A stretch of DNA of 64,000 nt from positions 39,701 through 103,700 of the forward strand of contig VGCZ01000017.1 in assembly GCA_016869975.1 (NCBI GenBank), read 5' to 3'. The stretch is from Alphaproteobacteria bacterium. GTDB lineage: Bacteria; Pseudomonadota; Alphaproteobacteria; Reyranellales; Reyranellaceae. Below the pieces are notes generated by a model, which did not search any database, was not told the DNA's origin, and saw only the letters and a list, made by a program, of their open reading frames with translations. The position numbers and the translations under genes are program-made. This document shows, one piece after another, positions 27,619 to 36,444 of this stretch. Every line of letters starts with the position of its first letter. Position 1 is the first letter of the stretch.

Positions 27619-28327
27619 GGTACGAAGCAAGCACCGCCACGGTGTTGTTGGCGACGTGGGCGGCGATCGCCGGCCACAGCGAGCCGGTGCGCAGGCGCGT
27701 CCAGCCCAGCAGCACGCCGATTGGCAGCACCAGCGCGACATGGATCGGCTCGACATGCGCCGCGGCGAAGGCGAGCGAGCTGACGATCAGCGCCGCCATG
27801 GCGCCAAAGCGGCCCTCGACATAGCCGTAAAGCAGGCCGCGGAAAACCAGCTCCTCGACCAGCGGCGCCAGCACGCCGATCACCAGGATCGCCAGAACCA
27901 CGCGGCCGGGCGTGGTGGCGATCTCGGCGATGACCGCGTTGACCGTGGGCAGGACGTCCGATCCGGCGAATTCGCGCACCAGGCGCAGGATGCCCTCGTC
28001 GATGGAGAAGGAGACGATCAGCACCGCGATCGGCGCGAGCCACAGCCAGCGGCCGCCGCTGAGATGCAGCGCCAATAGCGCTGGGGCGGCGCGGCCATGG
28101 CGCGCGACCGCGATCGCCACGGCCGGTAGGCCGATCAGGAAGAACGTCGCCAGCAGGGCCAGCATCGCCATCGGATCGCCACCGCCCGCCTCCGGCATCG
28201 CCTTGGCCAGCCGTTCCGGTCCGATCCAGGCGGCCAGCAGCACGGCCGCGCCCACGGCCAGCCCGAGGAGGCTCGCCAGGAAGATCAGCAGGTCGACGAA
28301 TCGCAGGTGGCGCGGGGGCGAATTCAT
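27602..28327 (-). CDS. CPBP-family intramembrane metalloprotease
   Basis: The 241-residue protein has about seven membrane segments and the Abi/CPBP motifs: L-V-E-E-L-V-F-R-G (about residues 160-168), then F-A-A-A-H and a late H-V-A-N-N-T. Relatives are Rce1-like prenyl-protein proteases or bacteriocin-immunity proteins; the substrate here is unknown. Its last four residues (L-R-S-G) and stop are encoded by a truncated family B repeat, suggesting that the C-terminus was remodelled. ATG 28327 is the first start that gives the family N-terminus. Confidence 0.87.
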   Translation of the reverse strand: MNSPPRHLRFVDLLIFLASLLGLAVGAAVLLAAWIGPERLAKAMPEAGGGDPMAMLALLATFFLIGLPAVAIAVARHGRAAPALLALHLSGGRWLWLAPIAVLIVSFSIDEGILRLVREFAGSDVLPTVNAVIAEIATTPGRVVLAILVIGVLAPLVEELVFRGLLYGYVEGRFGAMAALIVSSLAFAAAHVEPIHVALVLPIGVLLGWTRLRTGSLWPAIAAHVANNTVAVLASYLLRSG

Positions 28328-28386
28328 GTTCTCAGTCAAAGGTTTACTCCGGTCCGAGCGCCGCCGATGACAGTGGCGCCGGCCAA

Positions 28387-28416
28387 TTGACTCCGAGCGT
28401 GCCAGCGGCGTATACC
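28387..28416 (+). promoter_or_regulatory. Sigma70-type promoter candidate for ffh operon
   Basis: TTGACT (28387-28392), an 18-base spacer and TATACC (28411-28416) precede a leader of about 125 bases that contains the short hairpin GGGAA-GCAGT-TTTCCC. It would drive ffh-rpsP-rimM-trmD-rplS. Confidence 0.5.
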
Positions 28417-28546
28417 CCGGCCGTCCAATCGGGAAGCAGTTTTCCCGGTCCGCACCGGCTTCAGGCCGGAGGGGCCCCGTCGATCCGCGAGTGTTCGCGC
28501 ATCGGCGCAATTGCCGTTTGGACGAGGTTTGGAGGCCGCAAGGTCG

Positions 28547-29950
28547 ATGTTCGAGGGTTTGAGCAAGAAGCTCGGTGACGTCTTCGACCGCCTGCGCGGT
28601 CGCGGCGCGCTGAGCGAAGCCGATGTCGACACCGCGCTACGCGAGGTGCGCGTGGCGCTGCTCGACGCCGACGTGGCGCTGCCGGTCGTGCGTGACTTCA
28701 TCGACGGCGTGCGGGCCAAGGCGATCGGCGCCGACGTGATCCGCTCGGTCACGCCCGGGCAGATGGTCGTCAAGATCGTCAACGACCATCTCATCGAGAT
28801 GCTCGGCGGCCAGGCCAGCGAGCTCGACCTCGTCGCCGTGCCGCCTGTGGTGATCCTGATGGTGGGCCTGCAGGGTTCGGGCAAGACCACGACCACGGCC
28901 AAGATCGCCCATCGACTCACGCTCGGCCCGCAGGGCATGGCCGCGGGCGCCTTCGGCGGCTCCTTCAAGGAGCGCAAGAAGGTGCTGATGGCGTCGCTCG
29001 ACGTCAGCCGCCCCGCGGCGCAGCAGCAGCTCGCCATCCTCGGCCAGCAGGCCGGCGTCGCCACCCTGCCGATCGTGCCCTTCGAGATGCCGCTGGCGAT
29101 CACCCGGCGCGCGATCGACGAGGGCCGCAAGGGCGGCTACGACGTGGTGATGCTCGACACGGCGGGCCGCCTGTCGATCGACGAGCAGCTGATGGCCGAG
29201 GTCGCCGCCGTGCGCGATCTGGCCAAGCCCAAGGAAACCCTGCTGGTCGCCGACGCGATGACCGGCCAGGACGCGGTCAACACGGCGCGCGCCTTCAACG
29301 AGAAGGTCGGCGTCACCGGCATCGTGCTGACCCGCGTCGATGGCGACGCGCGCGGCGGCGCGGCGCTCTCGATGCGCGCCGTCACCGGCAAGCCGGTGAA
29401 GCTGATCGGCGTCGGCGAGAAGCTCGACGCGCTCGAGCAGTTCTATCCCGACCGCATCGCCAACCGCATCCTCGGCATGGGCGACATCGTCTCGCTGGTC
29501 GAGCGCGCAGCCGAGACGATCGAGCAGGAAGACGCCGAGAAGCTCGCCGCCAAGGTCCGCAAGGGCCAGTTCGATCTCGACGACCTGCGCAAGCAGCTCC
29601 AGCAGCTGCGCAAGATGGGCGGCATGCAGGGTCTGCTCGGCATGTTGCCGGGCGCCGCCCAGGCCAAGGCCGCCATGGCGAAGAACAATCTCGACGAGAA
29701 GCTGTTGAAGCGCCAGGAGGCGATCATCGGTTCGATGACGCCCAAGGAGCGGCGCAACCCCGACATCATCCATGCCTCGCGCAAGAAGCGCATCGCCTCG
29801 GGCGCGGGCATGCAGGTGCAGGACGTCAACAAGCTGCTCAAGCAGCACGCCGAGATGGTCAAGATGATGAAGCGCGTGAACAAGCTCGGCGAGAAGGGCT
29901 TCATGCGCTCCATGGGCAACATGATGCCGCCGGGCTTCCCGCGCGGCTGA
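28547..29950 (+). CDS. ffh: Signal recognition particle protein Ffh
   Basis: This 467-residue GTPase has the N domain, G1 V-G-L-Q-G-S-G-K-T-T, D-T-A-G-R, T-R-V-D-G-D-A-R-G-G and a methionine-rich M domain (L-R-K-M-G-G-M-Q-G-L-L-G-M) that binds 4.5S RNA and signal sequences. It works with FtsY encoded 5 kb away. ATG 28547 has GGAGG 11 bases upstream. It heads the ffh-rpsP-rimM-trmD-rplS operon. Confidence 0.97.
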   Translation: MFEGLSKKLGDVFDRLRGRGALSEADVDTALREVRVALLDADVALPVVRDFIDGVRAKAIGADVIRSVTPGQMVVKIVNDHLIEMLGGQASELDLVAVPPVVILMVGLQGSGKTTTTAKIAHRLTLGPQGMAAGAFGGSFKERKKVLMASLDVSRPAAQQQLAILGQQAGVATLPIVPFEMPLAITRRAIDEGRKGGYDVVMLDTAGRLSIDEQLMAEVAAVRDLAKPKETLLVADAMTGQDAVNTARAFNEKVGVTGIVLTRVDGDARGGAALSMRAVTGKPVKLIGVGEKLDALEQFYPDRIANRILGMGDIVSLVERAAETIEQEDAEKLAAKVRKGQFDLDDLRKQLQQLRKMGGMQGLLGMLPGAAQAKAAMAKNNLDEKLLKRQEAIIGSMTPKERRNPDIIHASRKKRIASGAGMQVQDVNKLLKQHAEMVKMMKRVNKLGEKGFMRSMGNMMPPGFPRG

Positions 29951-29974
29951 TCGGTTTCGAAGGAGAAAGACGGA

Positions 29975-30337
29975 ATGCTGGCTATTCGCATGGCTCGCGG
30001 CGGCGCCAAGAAGCGCCCCTACTACAACATCGTCATCGCCGACTCGCGCTCGCCGCGCGACGGCCGCTTCCTCGAGAAGGTCGGCACCTACAACCCGATG
30101 CTGCCGCGCGAGCACGCCGACCGCGTCAAGCTCAACACCGAGCGCCTGACCCATTGGCTGAGCGTCGGTGCGCGGCCGAGCGATCGCGTGGCGAAGTTCC
30201 TCGCCGGCGCCGAGCTGATGAAGCCGCGCGTGCGCCGCGAGCAGACCAAGAAGCCGCTGCCCAAGGCCAAGGCGCAGGAACGCGCCAAGGCCGCGGCCGA
30301 GGCGGCGGGCAAGACGGAAGAGGCGGCGGCGAGCTAG
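29975..30337 (+). CDS. rpsP: 30S ribosomal protein S16
   Basis: The 120-residue protein begins [17 protein letters not shown], the S16 signature, followed by [14 protein letters not shown]. It has a lysine- and alanine-rich C-terminal tail of about 35 residues, longer than E. coli S16 but usual in Alphaproteobacteria. AAGGAG precedes the ATG. S16 binds 16S rRNA early in small-subunit assembly. Confidence 0.98.
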   Translation: MLAIRMARGGAKKRPYYNIVIADSRSPRDGRFLEKVGTYNPMLPREHADRVKLNTERLTHWLSVGARPSDRVAKFLAGAELMKPRVRREQTKKPLPKAKAQERAKAAAEAAGKTEEAAAS

Positions 30338-30356
30338 AGCCGCCGGCTGACCGCGG

Positions 30357-30890
30357 ATGTCGGCTGACCGACGCGTGCTGCTGGGAGTGGTCGTCGCGCC
30401 GCATGGCGTTCGCGGCGAGGTGCGTATCCAGAGCTTCTGCGAGGATCCCGCCGATATCGGATCGTATGGCGCGCTGACCGACGAGTCGGGCAGGCGCGGC
30501 TTCACGATCCATCCGCTGGGCGAGGTGCGCGGCAACGTGCTGGCGCGCATCGACGGGGTGGCGGATCGCGACGCGGCGGAGAAGCTGCGCGGTCTTCGGC
30601 TCTATGTGGCGCGCGCCGCGCTGCCGCCGGCGGCCGAGGGTGAGTGGTATCACGTCGATCTCATCGGCCTGCGCGCCGTGGGGGTCGACGGCAAGGAGTA
30701 CGGCAAGGTGCTGGCGGTCGAGGATTTCGGCGCGGGCACGTTGCTGGAGGTGGGCGATAAAGCGGGCGGACGCTCGTTCCTGCTGCCCTTCAGCGATCAG
30801 GCGGTGCCGACCGTCGATATCGCGGGAGGCGTGGTGACGATCGATCCGCCGGTGGGATTGCTCGAGCCTGTGCGGAAAGGAGAGAGGTAG
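30357..30890 (+). CDS. rimM: Ribosome maturation factor RimM
   Basis: The 177-residue protein has the RimM barrel opening [13 protein letters not shown] and the PRC-barrel half with [11 protein letters not shown]. It helps mature the 3' domain of 16S rRNA and contacts S19. It lies 19 bases after rpsP and 5 bases before trmD, in the standard order. Confidence 0.95.
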   Translation: MSADRRVLLGVVVAPHGVRGEVRIQSFCEDPADIGSYGALTDESGRRGFTIHPLGEVRGNVLARIDGVADRDAAEKLRGLRLYVARAALPPAAEGEWYHVDLIGLRAVGVDGKEYGKVLAVEDFGAGTLLEVGDKAGGRSFLLPFSDQAVPTVDIAGGVVTIDPPVGLLEPVRKGER

Positions 30891-30895
30891 GACCT

Positions 30896-31636
30896 GTGTG
30901 GCGGGCGGTGGCCCTGTCGATCTTCCCCGAGATGTTCCCGGGGCCGCTGGCGATGAGCCTGGCCGGTCGGGCGCTGCGCGAGGGGACATGGTCGATCGAC
31001 GCCATCGACATCCGCGGCTTCGCCAGGGATCGCCACGGCAGCGTCGACGACACGCCGTTCGGTGGCGGGGCGGGCATGGTGATGCGCCCGGACGTGCTGT
31101 CCGACGCGATCCAGGCCAGCCGGCTTCCCGGCGCGCCGGCGATCTATCTCAGCCCGCGCGGCGTGCCTCTGACACAGGCGCGGGTGCGGGAACTGGCGGC
31201 GGGGCCAGGGGTCACCCTGGTCTGCGGCCGCTTCGAGGGGATCGACGAGCGCGTGATCGAGGCGCACGGGCTGGAGGAGGTGAGTGTCGGCGATTTCGTG
31301 CTGTCAGGCGGCGAGATCGCGGCGTTGGCGTTGCTGGATGCCTGCGTACGGCTGCTGCCCGGTGTGATGGGCACGGCGCAGTCGCTGGCGGAGGAGAGTT
31401 TCGAGGACGGTTTGCTCGAGTATCCGCTGTACACGCGGCCGGCCACCTGGACCGGCCCGGATGGCGGCGAAAGGGCGGTGCCGGAGGCGCTGCAATCAGG
31501 GCATCACGCGAAGATCGCGGCCTGGCGGCGTTCGATGGCGGAAGAGATCACGCGGCGGCGGCGGCCGGACCTGTGGGACCGGTACGACGCGCGACGCAAG
31601 GAACGAGAGATAGAGAAGAAAGGAACCACACGATGA
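30896..31636 (+). CDS. trmD: tRNA (guanine-N1)-methyltransferase
   Basis: This 246-residue SPOUT enzyme makes m1G37 in tRNA. It shows [20 protein letters not shown] and the knot region [11 protein letters not shown], then G-D-F-V-L-S-G-G-E. The start is GTG 30896 with AAAGGAGAG upstream. The stop overlaps the rplS ATG (ATGA). Confidence 0.97.
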   Translation: MWRAVALSIFPEMFPGPLAMSLAGRALREGTWSIDAIDIRGFARDRHGSVDDTPFGGGAGMVMRPDVLSDAIQASRLPGAPAIYLSPRGVPLTQARVRELAAGPGVTLVCGRFEGIDERVIEAHGLEEVSVGDFVLSGGEIAALALLDACVRLLPGVMGTAQSLAEESFEDGLLEYPLYTRPATWTGPDGGERAVPEALQSGHHAKIAAWRRSMAEEITRRRRPDLWDRYDARRKEREIEKKGTTR

Positions 31637-32115
31637 ACGCGATCAAAGAGATCGAAGCCGAGCAGATCGCCAAGGTCGAGGCCGAGCGCAAGGTGCCGCG
31701 CTTCGAGCCGGGCGACACCCTGAAGGTGCATCTCAAGGTGCAGGAAGGCTCGCGCGAGCGCATTCAGGTCTACGAGGGCGTCTGCATCGCGCGCAAGAAC
31801 GACGGCGTCAATTCGTCGTTCACGGTGCGCAAGATCTCCTACGGCGAGGGCGTCGAGCGCGTCTTCCCGCTGCACAGCCCGCAGATCTGGGAGGTCGAGG
31901 TGGTGCGCAAGGGCATCGTGCGCCGCGCCAAGCTCTATTACCTGCGCGATCTGCGCGGCAAGGCCGCCCGCATCGTCGAGGACACCGAGGCGCAGCGCGA
32001 GATGATCGCCGAGCAGGTGGCCACCGGCTACCAGCGCCGCGAGAAGATCAAGAAGGAGCGTCCGGCCGGCGAGAAGGGCAGCGTCCGCGCCGCCAAGGGC
32101 GGCGGCAAGAAGTAG
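31633..32115 (+). CDS. rplS: 50S ribosomal protein L19
   Basis: The 160-residue protein has [32 protein letters not shown] and [14 protein letters not shown], all L19 marks. A basic C-terminal extension of about 40 residues follows. L19 sits at the 30S-50S interface. It ends the operon; a composite palindromic element follows within 10 bases. Confidence 0.97.
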   Translation: MNAIKEIEAEQIAKVEAERKVPRFEPGDTLKVHLKVQEGSRERIQVYEGVCIARKNDGVNSSFTVRKISYGEGVERVFPLHSPQIWEVEVVRKGIVRRAKLYYLRDLRGKAARIVEDTEAQREMIAEQVATGYQRREKIKKERPAGEKGSVRAAKGGGKK

Positions 32116-32120
32116 TTTTT

Positions 32121-32266
32121 CCTTCCCCCGCTCGCGGGGGAGGGTGGCGCGCGAAGCGCGACGGATGGGGGTGGCTGGTGCGACGACATCGGCCTCCGAG
32201 ACTGGCCGCGATGTCCGCACCCCCATCCGCCCTTCGGGCACTTTCCCCCGCGACGCGGGGGAAGGG
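32121..32266. repeat. Composite family A element, MITE-like
   Basis: Two family A hairpins (32121-32144 and 32241-32266) bracket an inner inverted pair, CGGATGGGGGTG (32162-32173) and CACCCCCATCCG (32218-32229). The result is a 146-base, largely self-complementary element. It fills the gap between rplS and leuC. No transposase or target duplication is evident. Single hairpins elsewhere may be its fragments. Confidence 0.8.
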
Positions 32267-32303
32267 AATATGAGTGACCATCGCAGTGGGGAGGAAGATC
32301 AAG

Positions 32304-33746
32304 ATGGCGAAGAAGCCCGCGCCGCCGCCGCCGGCACCCGCCGGTCCGCCGCGCACGCTGTTCGACAAGATCTGGGACGCCCATGTCGTCGAACGCCGCG
32401 ACGACGGTTCGTGCCTGATCTACGTCGATCGCCATCTCGTGCACGAGGTCACCAGCCCGCAGGCCTTCGAGGGGCTGCGCATGACTGGCCGTAAGGTGCG
32501 CCGGCCCGACCTCACCATTGCGGTGGCCGACCACAACATCCCGACGCTCAACCGCGCGGCCGGCATCGACGACGAGGAGTCGCGCATCCAGGTCGAGACG
32601 CTCGAGGCCAACGTCAAGGAATTCGGAGTCCCGTACTACCCGGTCGACGACGTGCGCCAGGGCATCGTGCACATCATCGGGCCGGAGCAGGGCCTGACTC
32701 TGCCGGGCATGACCATCGTCTGCGGCGACAGCCACACCTCGACGCACGGCGCCTTCGGCGCGCTGGCCTTCGGCATCGGCACGTCCGAGGTCGAGCACGT
32801 GCTCGCCACCCAGACGCTGATCCAGCAGCCGGCCAAGAACATGCGCGTGCTGGTCGACGGCGATCTGCCGCTGGGCGTGAATGGTAAAGACCTTATCCTG
32901 AAGATCATCGGCACCATCGGCACCGCCGGCGGCACCGGCCACGTCATCGAGTACACCGGCAAGGCGATCCGCAACCTGTCGATGGAAGGCCGCATGACGG
33001 TCTGCAACATGTCCATCGAAGGCGGCGCGCGCGCCGGGCTTATCGCGCCCGACGAGACGACCTTCCGCTACCTCGCCGGCCGGCCGAACGTGCCCAAGGG
33101 CGGCGCCTGGGAGATGGCGCTGTCGGCCTGGCGCCGCCTGCCGTCCGACAAGGACGCCAAGTACGACCGCGAGATCGTCATCCCGGTCACCGACATCGAT
33201 CCGCAACTCACCTGGGGCACCAGCCCGCAGGACGTCGTGCCGATCACCGGCGTGGTGCCAAACCCGGACGACGCCCCGGACGAAGATCGCCGCGCCGCCT
33301 GGGCGCGCTCGCTGGACTACATGGACCTCAAGCCGGGCACGCGGATGAGCGACATCCGCATCGACAAGGTGTTCATCGGCTCGTGCACCAACGGCCGTAT
33401 CGAGGATCTGCGCGAGGCCGCCGCCATCGCCCGCGACCGCAAGGTCGCCGATCACGTGCACGCCATGATCGTGCCGGGCTCCGGCCTTGTGAAGGAGCAG
33501 GCCGAGCGCGAGGGGCTCGACAAGATCTTCACGGCCGCCGGCTTCGAGTGGCGCGAGCCCGGCTGCTCGATGTGCCTGGCCATGAACGCCGACAAGCTGA
33601 AACCCGGCGAGCGCTGCGCCTCGACCTCGAACCGCAATTTCGAGGGCCGCCAGGGCCGCGGCGGGCGCACCCATCTCGTCAGCCCGGGCATGGCGGCCGC
33701 GGCGGCGATCAAAGGCACCTTCGCCGACGTGCGCGACTATCAGTGA
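32304..33746 (+). CDS. leuC: 3-isopropylmalate dehydratase large subunit
   Basis: The 480-residue aconitase-family enzyme isomerises 2- to 3-isopropylmalate in leucine synthesis. It has [14 protein letters not shown] and the three 4Fe-4S ligands in G-S-C-T-N-G and G-C-S-M-C. GGGGAGGAAG precedes ATG 32304. The N-terminus has a short proline-rich lead ([11 protein letters not shown]) before the conserved L-F-D-K-I-W-D. Its partner leuD is 750 bases downstream, separated by an RDD gene. Confidence 0.97.
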   Translation: MAKKPAPPPPAPAGPPRTLFDKIWDAHVVERRDDGSCLIYVDRHLVHEVTSPQAFEGLRMTGRKVRRPDLTIAVADHNIPTLNRAAGIDDEESRIQVETLEANVKEFGVPYYPVDDVRQGIVHIIGPEQGLTLPGMTIVCGDSHTSTHGAFGALAFGIGTSEVEHVLATQTLIQQPAKNMRVLVDGDLPLGVNGKDLILKIIGTIGTAGGTGHVIEYTGKAIRNLSMEGRMTVCNMSIEGGARAGLIAPDETTFRYLAGRPNVPKGGAWEMALSAWRRLPSDKDAKYDREIVIPVTDIDPQLTWGTSPQDVVPITGVVPNPDDAPDEDRRAAWARSLDYMDLKPGTRMSDIRIDKVFIGSCTNGRIEDLREAAAIARDRKVADHVHAMIVPGSGLVKEQAEREGLDKIFTAAGFEWREPGCSMCLAMNADKLKPGERCASTSNRNFEGRQGRGGRTHLVSPGMAAAAAIKGTFADVRDYQ

Positions 33747-33806
33747 CGTGATAGCCTGATCCCGACGGCCGCCTGTTGCGGCCGTCGGACCTCCCGGGGG
33801 GAGCCG

Positions 33807-34421
33807 ATGAGTCAGATTCCGCCGCCACCGCCGCCCAACTGGCAGCAACAGCAGCAGCCGCAGCAGCCTTACCCGCCGCAGTCCTATCAACAGCAACCGT
33901 ATCAGCAGCAGCCGCCGTATCCGCCGCAGCAATACGGCGCGCCCTACGCCGCGGCGCCGGCCGCGCAGTTCGGCGGCTTCTGGGTCCGCTTCGTCGCCTA
34001 CTTCCTCGACGGTCTCATCGTCGGCATCCCGATGTGGATCCTCATCGCGGTCTTCGCCGGCGGCACGGTGGCGAGCCTGGGTGGTACCAGCACCGAGCAG
34101 GAGCAGGTCGCGGCCGCGGCGGCGGTGGGCGGCATCATCTTCCTGATCTTCATTGTCGCCTTCGTCGGCGTCTGGCTCTACGAAGCGCTGATGACCAGCT
34201 CGGAGCGCGGCGCCACGCTCGGCAAGCGCGCGCTGGGCCTGCGTGTCGTGAAGTCGGACGGCACGCGGCTGAGCTTCGGCCGCGCCACCGGCCGCTTCTT
34301 CGCCAAGGCCTTCATCACCGGCCTCATCCCGTTCGGCATCGGCTACATCATGGCCGGCTTCACCGACCGCAAGCGCGCCCTGCACGACATGATCGCCGAT
34401 ACGGTGGTGGTGAAGGTCTGA
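33807..34421 (+). CDS. RDD-family membrane protein with Pro/Gln-rich N-terminus
   Basis: The 204-residue protein starts with about 55 residues that are almost only P, Q and Y, a low-complexity cytosolic tail. The RDD domain follows, G-G-F-W-V-R-F-V-A-Y-F-L-D-G-L-I, with three to four membrane segments and G-A-T-L-G-K-R-A-L-G-L-R-V. Some RDD proteins act as ion antiporters; the role here is unknown. It is inserted between leuC and leuD on the same strand. Confidence 0.9.
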   Translation: MSQIPPPPPPNWQQQQQPQQPYPPQSYQQQPYQQQPPYPPQQYGAPYAAAPAAQFGGFWVRFVAYFLDGLIVGIPMWILIAVFAGGTVASLGGTSTEQEQVAAAAAVGGIIFLIFIVAFVGVWLYEALMTSSERGATLGKRALGLRVVKSDGTRLSFGRATGRFFAKAFITGLIPFGIGYIMAGFTDRKRALHDMIADTVVVKV

Positions 34422-34495
34422 AGTAGCCCGCTCCCGGCTTGACCGGGACCGGCTTCGCCCGCTAAGTGCCCCGGTTCCGCCGGGAGGAAGGGATC

Positions 34496-35116
34496 ATGGA
34501 CAAGTTCACCACGCTGACGGGCGTCGCCGCGCCGCTGCCGATCGTCAACGTCGACACCGACATGATCATTCCCAAGAACTTCCTCAAGACCATCAAGCGC
34601 ACCGGCCTGAAGGACGGGCTGTTCTACGAGATGCGCTGGTCGGCCGACGGCAAGAAGCTCGACTTCGTGCTCGACAAGCCGGCCTACCAGAATTCCAAGA
34701 TCATCGTCGCCGGCCCGAATTTCGGCTGCGGCTCGAGCCGCGAGCACGCGCCCTGGGCGCTGCTCGATTTCGGCATTCGCTGCGTCATCGCCGAGAGCTT
34801 CGCCGACATTTTCTATAATAACTGCTTCAAGAACGGCATCCTGCCGATCAAGCTGCCGCGCGAGGACATCGCCAAGCTGATGGACGACGCCGAGCGCGGC
34901 GCCAACGCGGTGGTCACGGTCGACCTGGTGAACCAGGAGATCAAGGGACCGGACGGCGGCACGGTGAAGTTCGAGATCGACGCCTTCCGCAAGAAGTGCT
35001 TGCTCGAAGGCCTCGACGAGATCGGCACCACGATGCAAAGCGGCGCGACCATCGACGGCTTCGAGGCGCAGCGCAACGCCAGCCAGCCCTGGCTGGTGCC
35101 GTCGATCGCCGCCTAG
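34496..35116 (+). CDS. leuD: 3-isopropylmalate dehydratase small subunit
   Basis: The 206-residue swivel subunit pairs with LeuC. It has [25 protein letters not shown] and a late [21 protein letters not shown] precedes ATG 34496. A hairpin and leuB follow. Confidence 0.97.
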   Translation: MDKFTTLTGVAAPLPIVNVDTDMIIPKNFLKTIKRTGLKDGLFYEMRWSADGKKLDFVLDKPAYQNSKIIVAGPNFGCGSSREHAPWALLDFGIRCVIAESFADIFYNNCFKNGILPIKLPREDIAKLMDDAERGANAVVTVDLVNQEIKGPDGGTVKFEIDAFRKKCLLEGLDEIGTTMQSGATIDGFEAQRNASQPWLVPSIAA

Positions 35117-35142
35117 TCCTCATCATCCATTCGTACCGTGAC

Positions 35143-35162
35143 GAGCGCCCACTGGGGCGCTC
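35143..35162 (+). other. Hairpin between leuD and leuB
   Basis: GAGCGCCC-ACTG-GGGCGCTC is a perfect 8-bp stem in the 69-base gap, 23 bases before the leuB ATG. It lacks a T tract, so it is more likely a processing or pausing structure than a strong terminator. Confidence 0.5.
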
Positions 35163-35185
35163 GCGCTCTTTCGGAGGAAACGAAC

Positions 35186-36307
35186 ATGGCCGGCTCCAAC
35201 CGCAATCTCCTCGTGCTGCCGGGCGACGGCATCGGGCCGGAGGTGATGAACGAGGTGCGCAAGGTCATCGCCTGGATGGGCAAGAAGCGCGCCGTCGGCT
35301 TCGACATCCAGGAGGACGTGGTCGGCGGCTCGGCGCTCGACAAGCACGGCGTGCCGCTCTCCGACGCCACGATGAAGACCGCGCTCGAGGCCGACGCCGT
35401 GCTGTTCGGCTCGGTCGGCGGCCCGAAATGGGACAATGTCGAGTTCGACAAGAAGCCGGAGCGCGGCCTGTTGCGCCTGCGCAAGGAGATGGATCTCTTC
35501 GCCAATCTGCGTCCGGCCAAGGTGTTCGACGCGCTGGTCGACGCCTCGGCATTGCGGCCCGAGATCGTCAAGGGCCTCGACATCATGATCATCCGCGAGC
35601 TGACCGGCGGCGTGTATTTCGGCGAGCCGCGCGGCGTGACGACGCTGCCCAACGGCGAGAAGGAAGCGATCGACACGCAGCGCTACAAGAGCAGCGAGAT
35701 CCGCCGCGTCTGCGCCGTGGCCTTCGAGCTGGCGCGCAAGCGTAAGAACAAGGTGTGCAGCTCAGAGAAAGCCAACGTCATGCACACCGGCGTGCTGTGG
35801 CGCCAGGAAGCCACGAAGCTGCACCAGGAGAGCTACAAGGACGTCGAGCTCAGCCACATGTACGCCGACGCGCTCGCCATGCAGCTGGTGCGCTGGCCGG
35901 CGCAGTTCGACGTGATCGTCACCGACAACCTGTTCGGCGACATCCTCTCCGACGAAGCCTCGATGCTGACCGGCTCGCTCGGCATGCTGCCCTCGGCCTC
36001 GCTCGGTGCGCCCGACGCCACCGGAAGACGCAAGGCGCTCTACGAGCCGATCCACGGCAGCGCGCCGGACATCGCCGGCAAGGGCCTGGCCAACCCGATC
36101 GCCGAGGCGCTCTCCTTCGCCATGATGCTGCGCTTTTCCTTCGACCTCGGCACCGAGGCCGATCTGGTCGAGAAGGCGATCGAGAACGTGCTCGCGGCCG
36201 GCTACCGCACCGCCGACCTGCTAGGCGGCAAGAGCGAGGGCGTCAAAAAGGTCGGCACCCAGGAAATGGGCGATGCCATCGTCAAGGAGCTCGACCGGCT
36301 GGCCTGA
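35186..36307 (+). CDS. leuB: 3-isopropylmalate dehydrogenase
   Basis: This 373-residue enzyme oxidises and decarboxylates 3-isopropylmalate with NAD. Blocks seen are [30 protein letters not shown] and the metal site [13 protein letters not shown], with H-G-S-A-P-D-I near the end. CGGAGGAAA precedes ATG 35186. leuA is not in the window. Confidence 0.97.
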   Translation: MAGSNRNLLVLPGDGIGPEVMNEVRKVIAWMGKKRAVGFDIQEDVVGGSALDKHGVPLSDATMKTALEADAVLFGSVGGPKWDNVEFDKKPERGLLRLRKEMDLFANLRPAKVFDALVDASALRPEIVKGLDIMIIRELTGGVYFGEPRGVTTLPNGEKEAIDTQRYKSSEIRRVCAVAFELARKRKNKVCSSEKANVMHTGVLWRQEATKLHQESYKDVELSHMYADALAMQLVRWPAQFDVIVTDNLFGDILSDEASMLTGSLGMLPSASLGAPDATGRRKALYEPIHGSAPDIAGKGLANPIAEALSFAMMLRFSFDLGTEADLVEKAIENVLAAGYRTADLLGGKSEGVKKVGTQEMGDAIVKELDRLA

Positions 36308-36317
36308 GCCTCAGGCG

Positions 36318-36343
36318 GCCGTCGAGAGCGCCTTCTCGACGGC
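36318..36343 (+). terminator. Hairpin after leuB, possible terminator
   Basis: GCCGTCGAGA-GCGCCT-TCTCGACGGC is a perfect 10-bp stem 10 bases after the leuB stop. No T run follows, so factor-independent termination is uncertain. The rest of the 137-base gap to the next gene shows nothing else I can name. Confidence 0.45.
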
Positions 36344-36444
36344 GGCCAGGTCCCGATCGGATCGTGGGCGGGTGTATCAATACTTGCAGTGACGGTATCA
36401 CCATCCGTTGAGAACAGCTTCCACATCGACGGCTTGAGCATGCG

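Noticed and set aside
28417..28546. 4.5S RNA gene before ffh
   Set aside because: A GGGAA-GCAGT-TTTCCC hairpin resembles part of it, but the conserved GGAAGGAAGCAGCC-type core is absent.
28637..30550. 637-codon minus-strand open frame
   Set aside because: Antisense to ffh and rpsP, which are certain. Composition is histidine/leucine/arginine-rich shadow sequence.
32028..34385. 785-codon minus-strand open frame
   Set aside because: Antisense to leuC and the RDD gene; no recognisable motif.
36344..36420. Minus-strand fragment ending A-A-V-E-K-A-L-S-T-A-A before the dimethylformamidase-like gene
   Set aside because: It looks like a protein C-terminus but an in-frame TGA limits it to about 20 codons, and it overlaps the leuB hairpin; too short to support.
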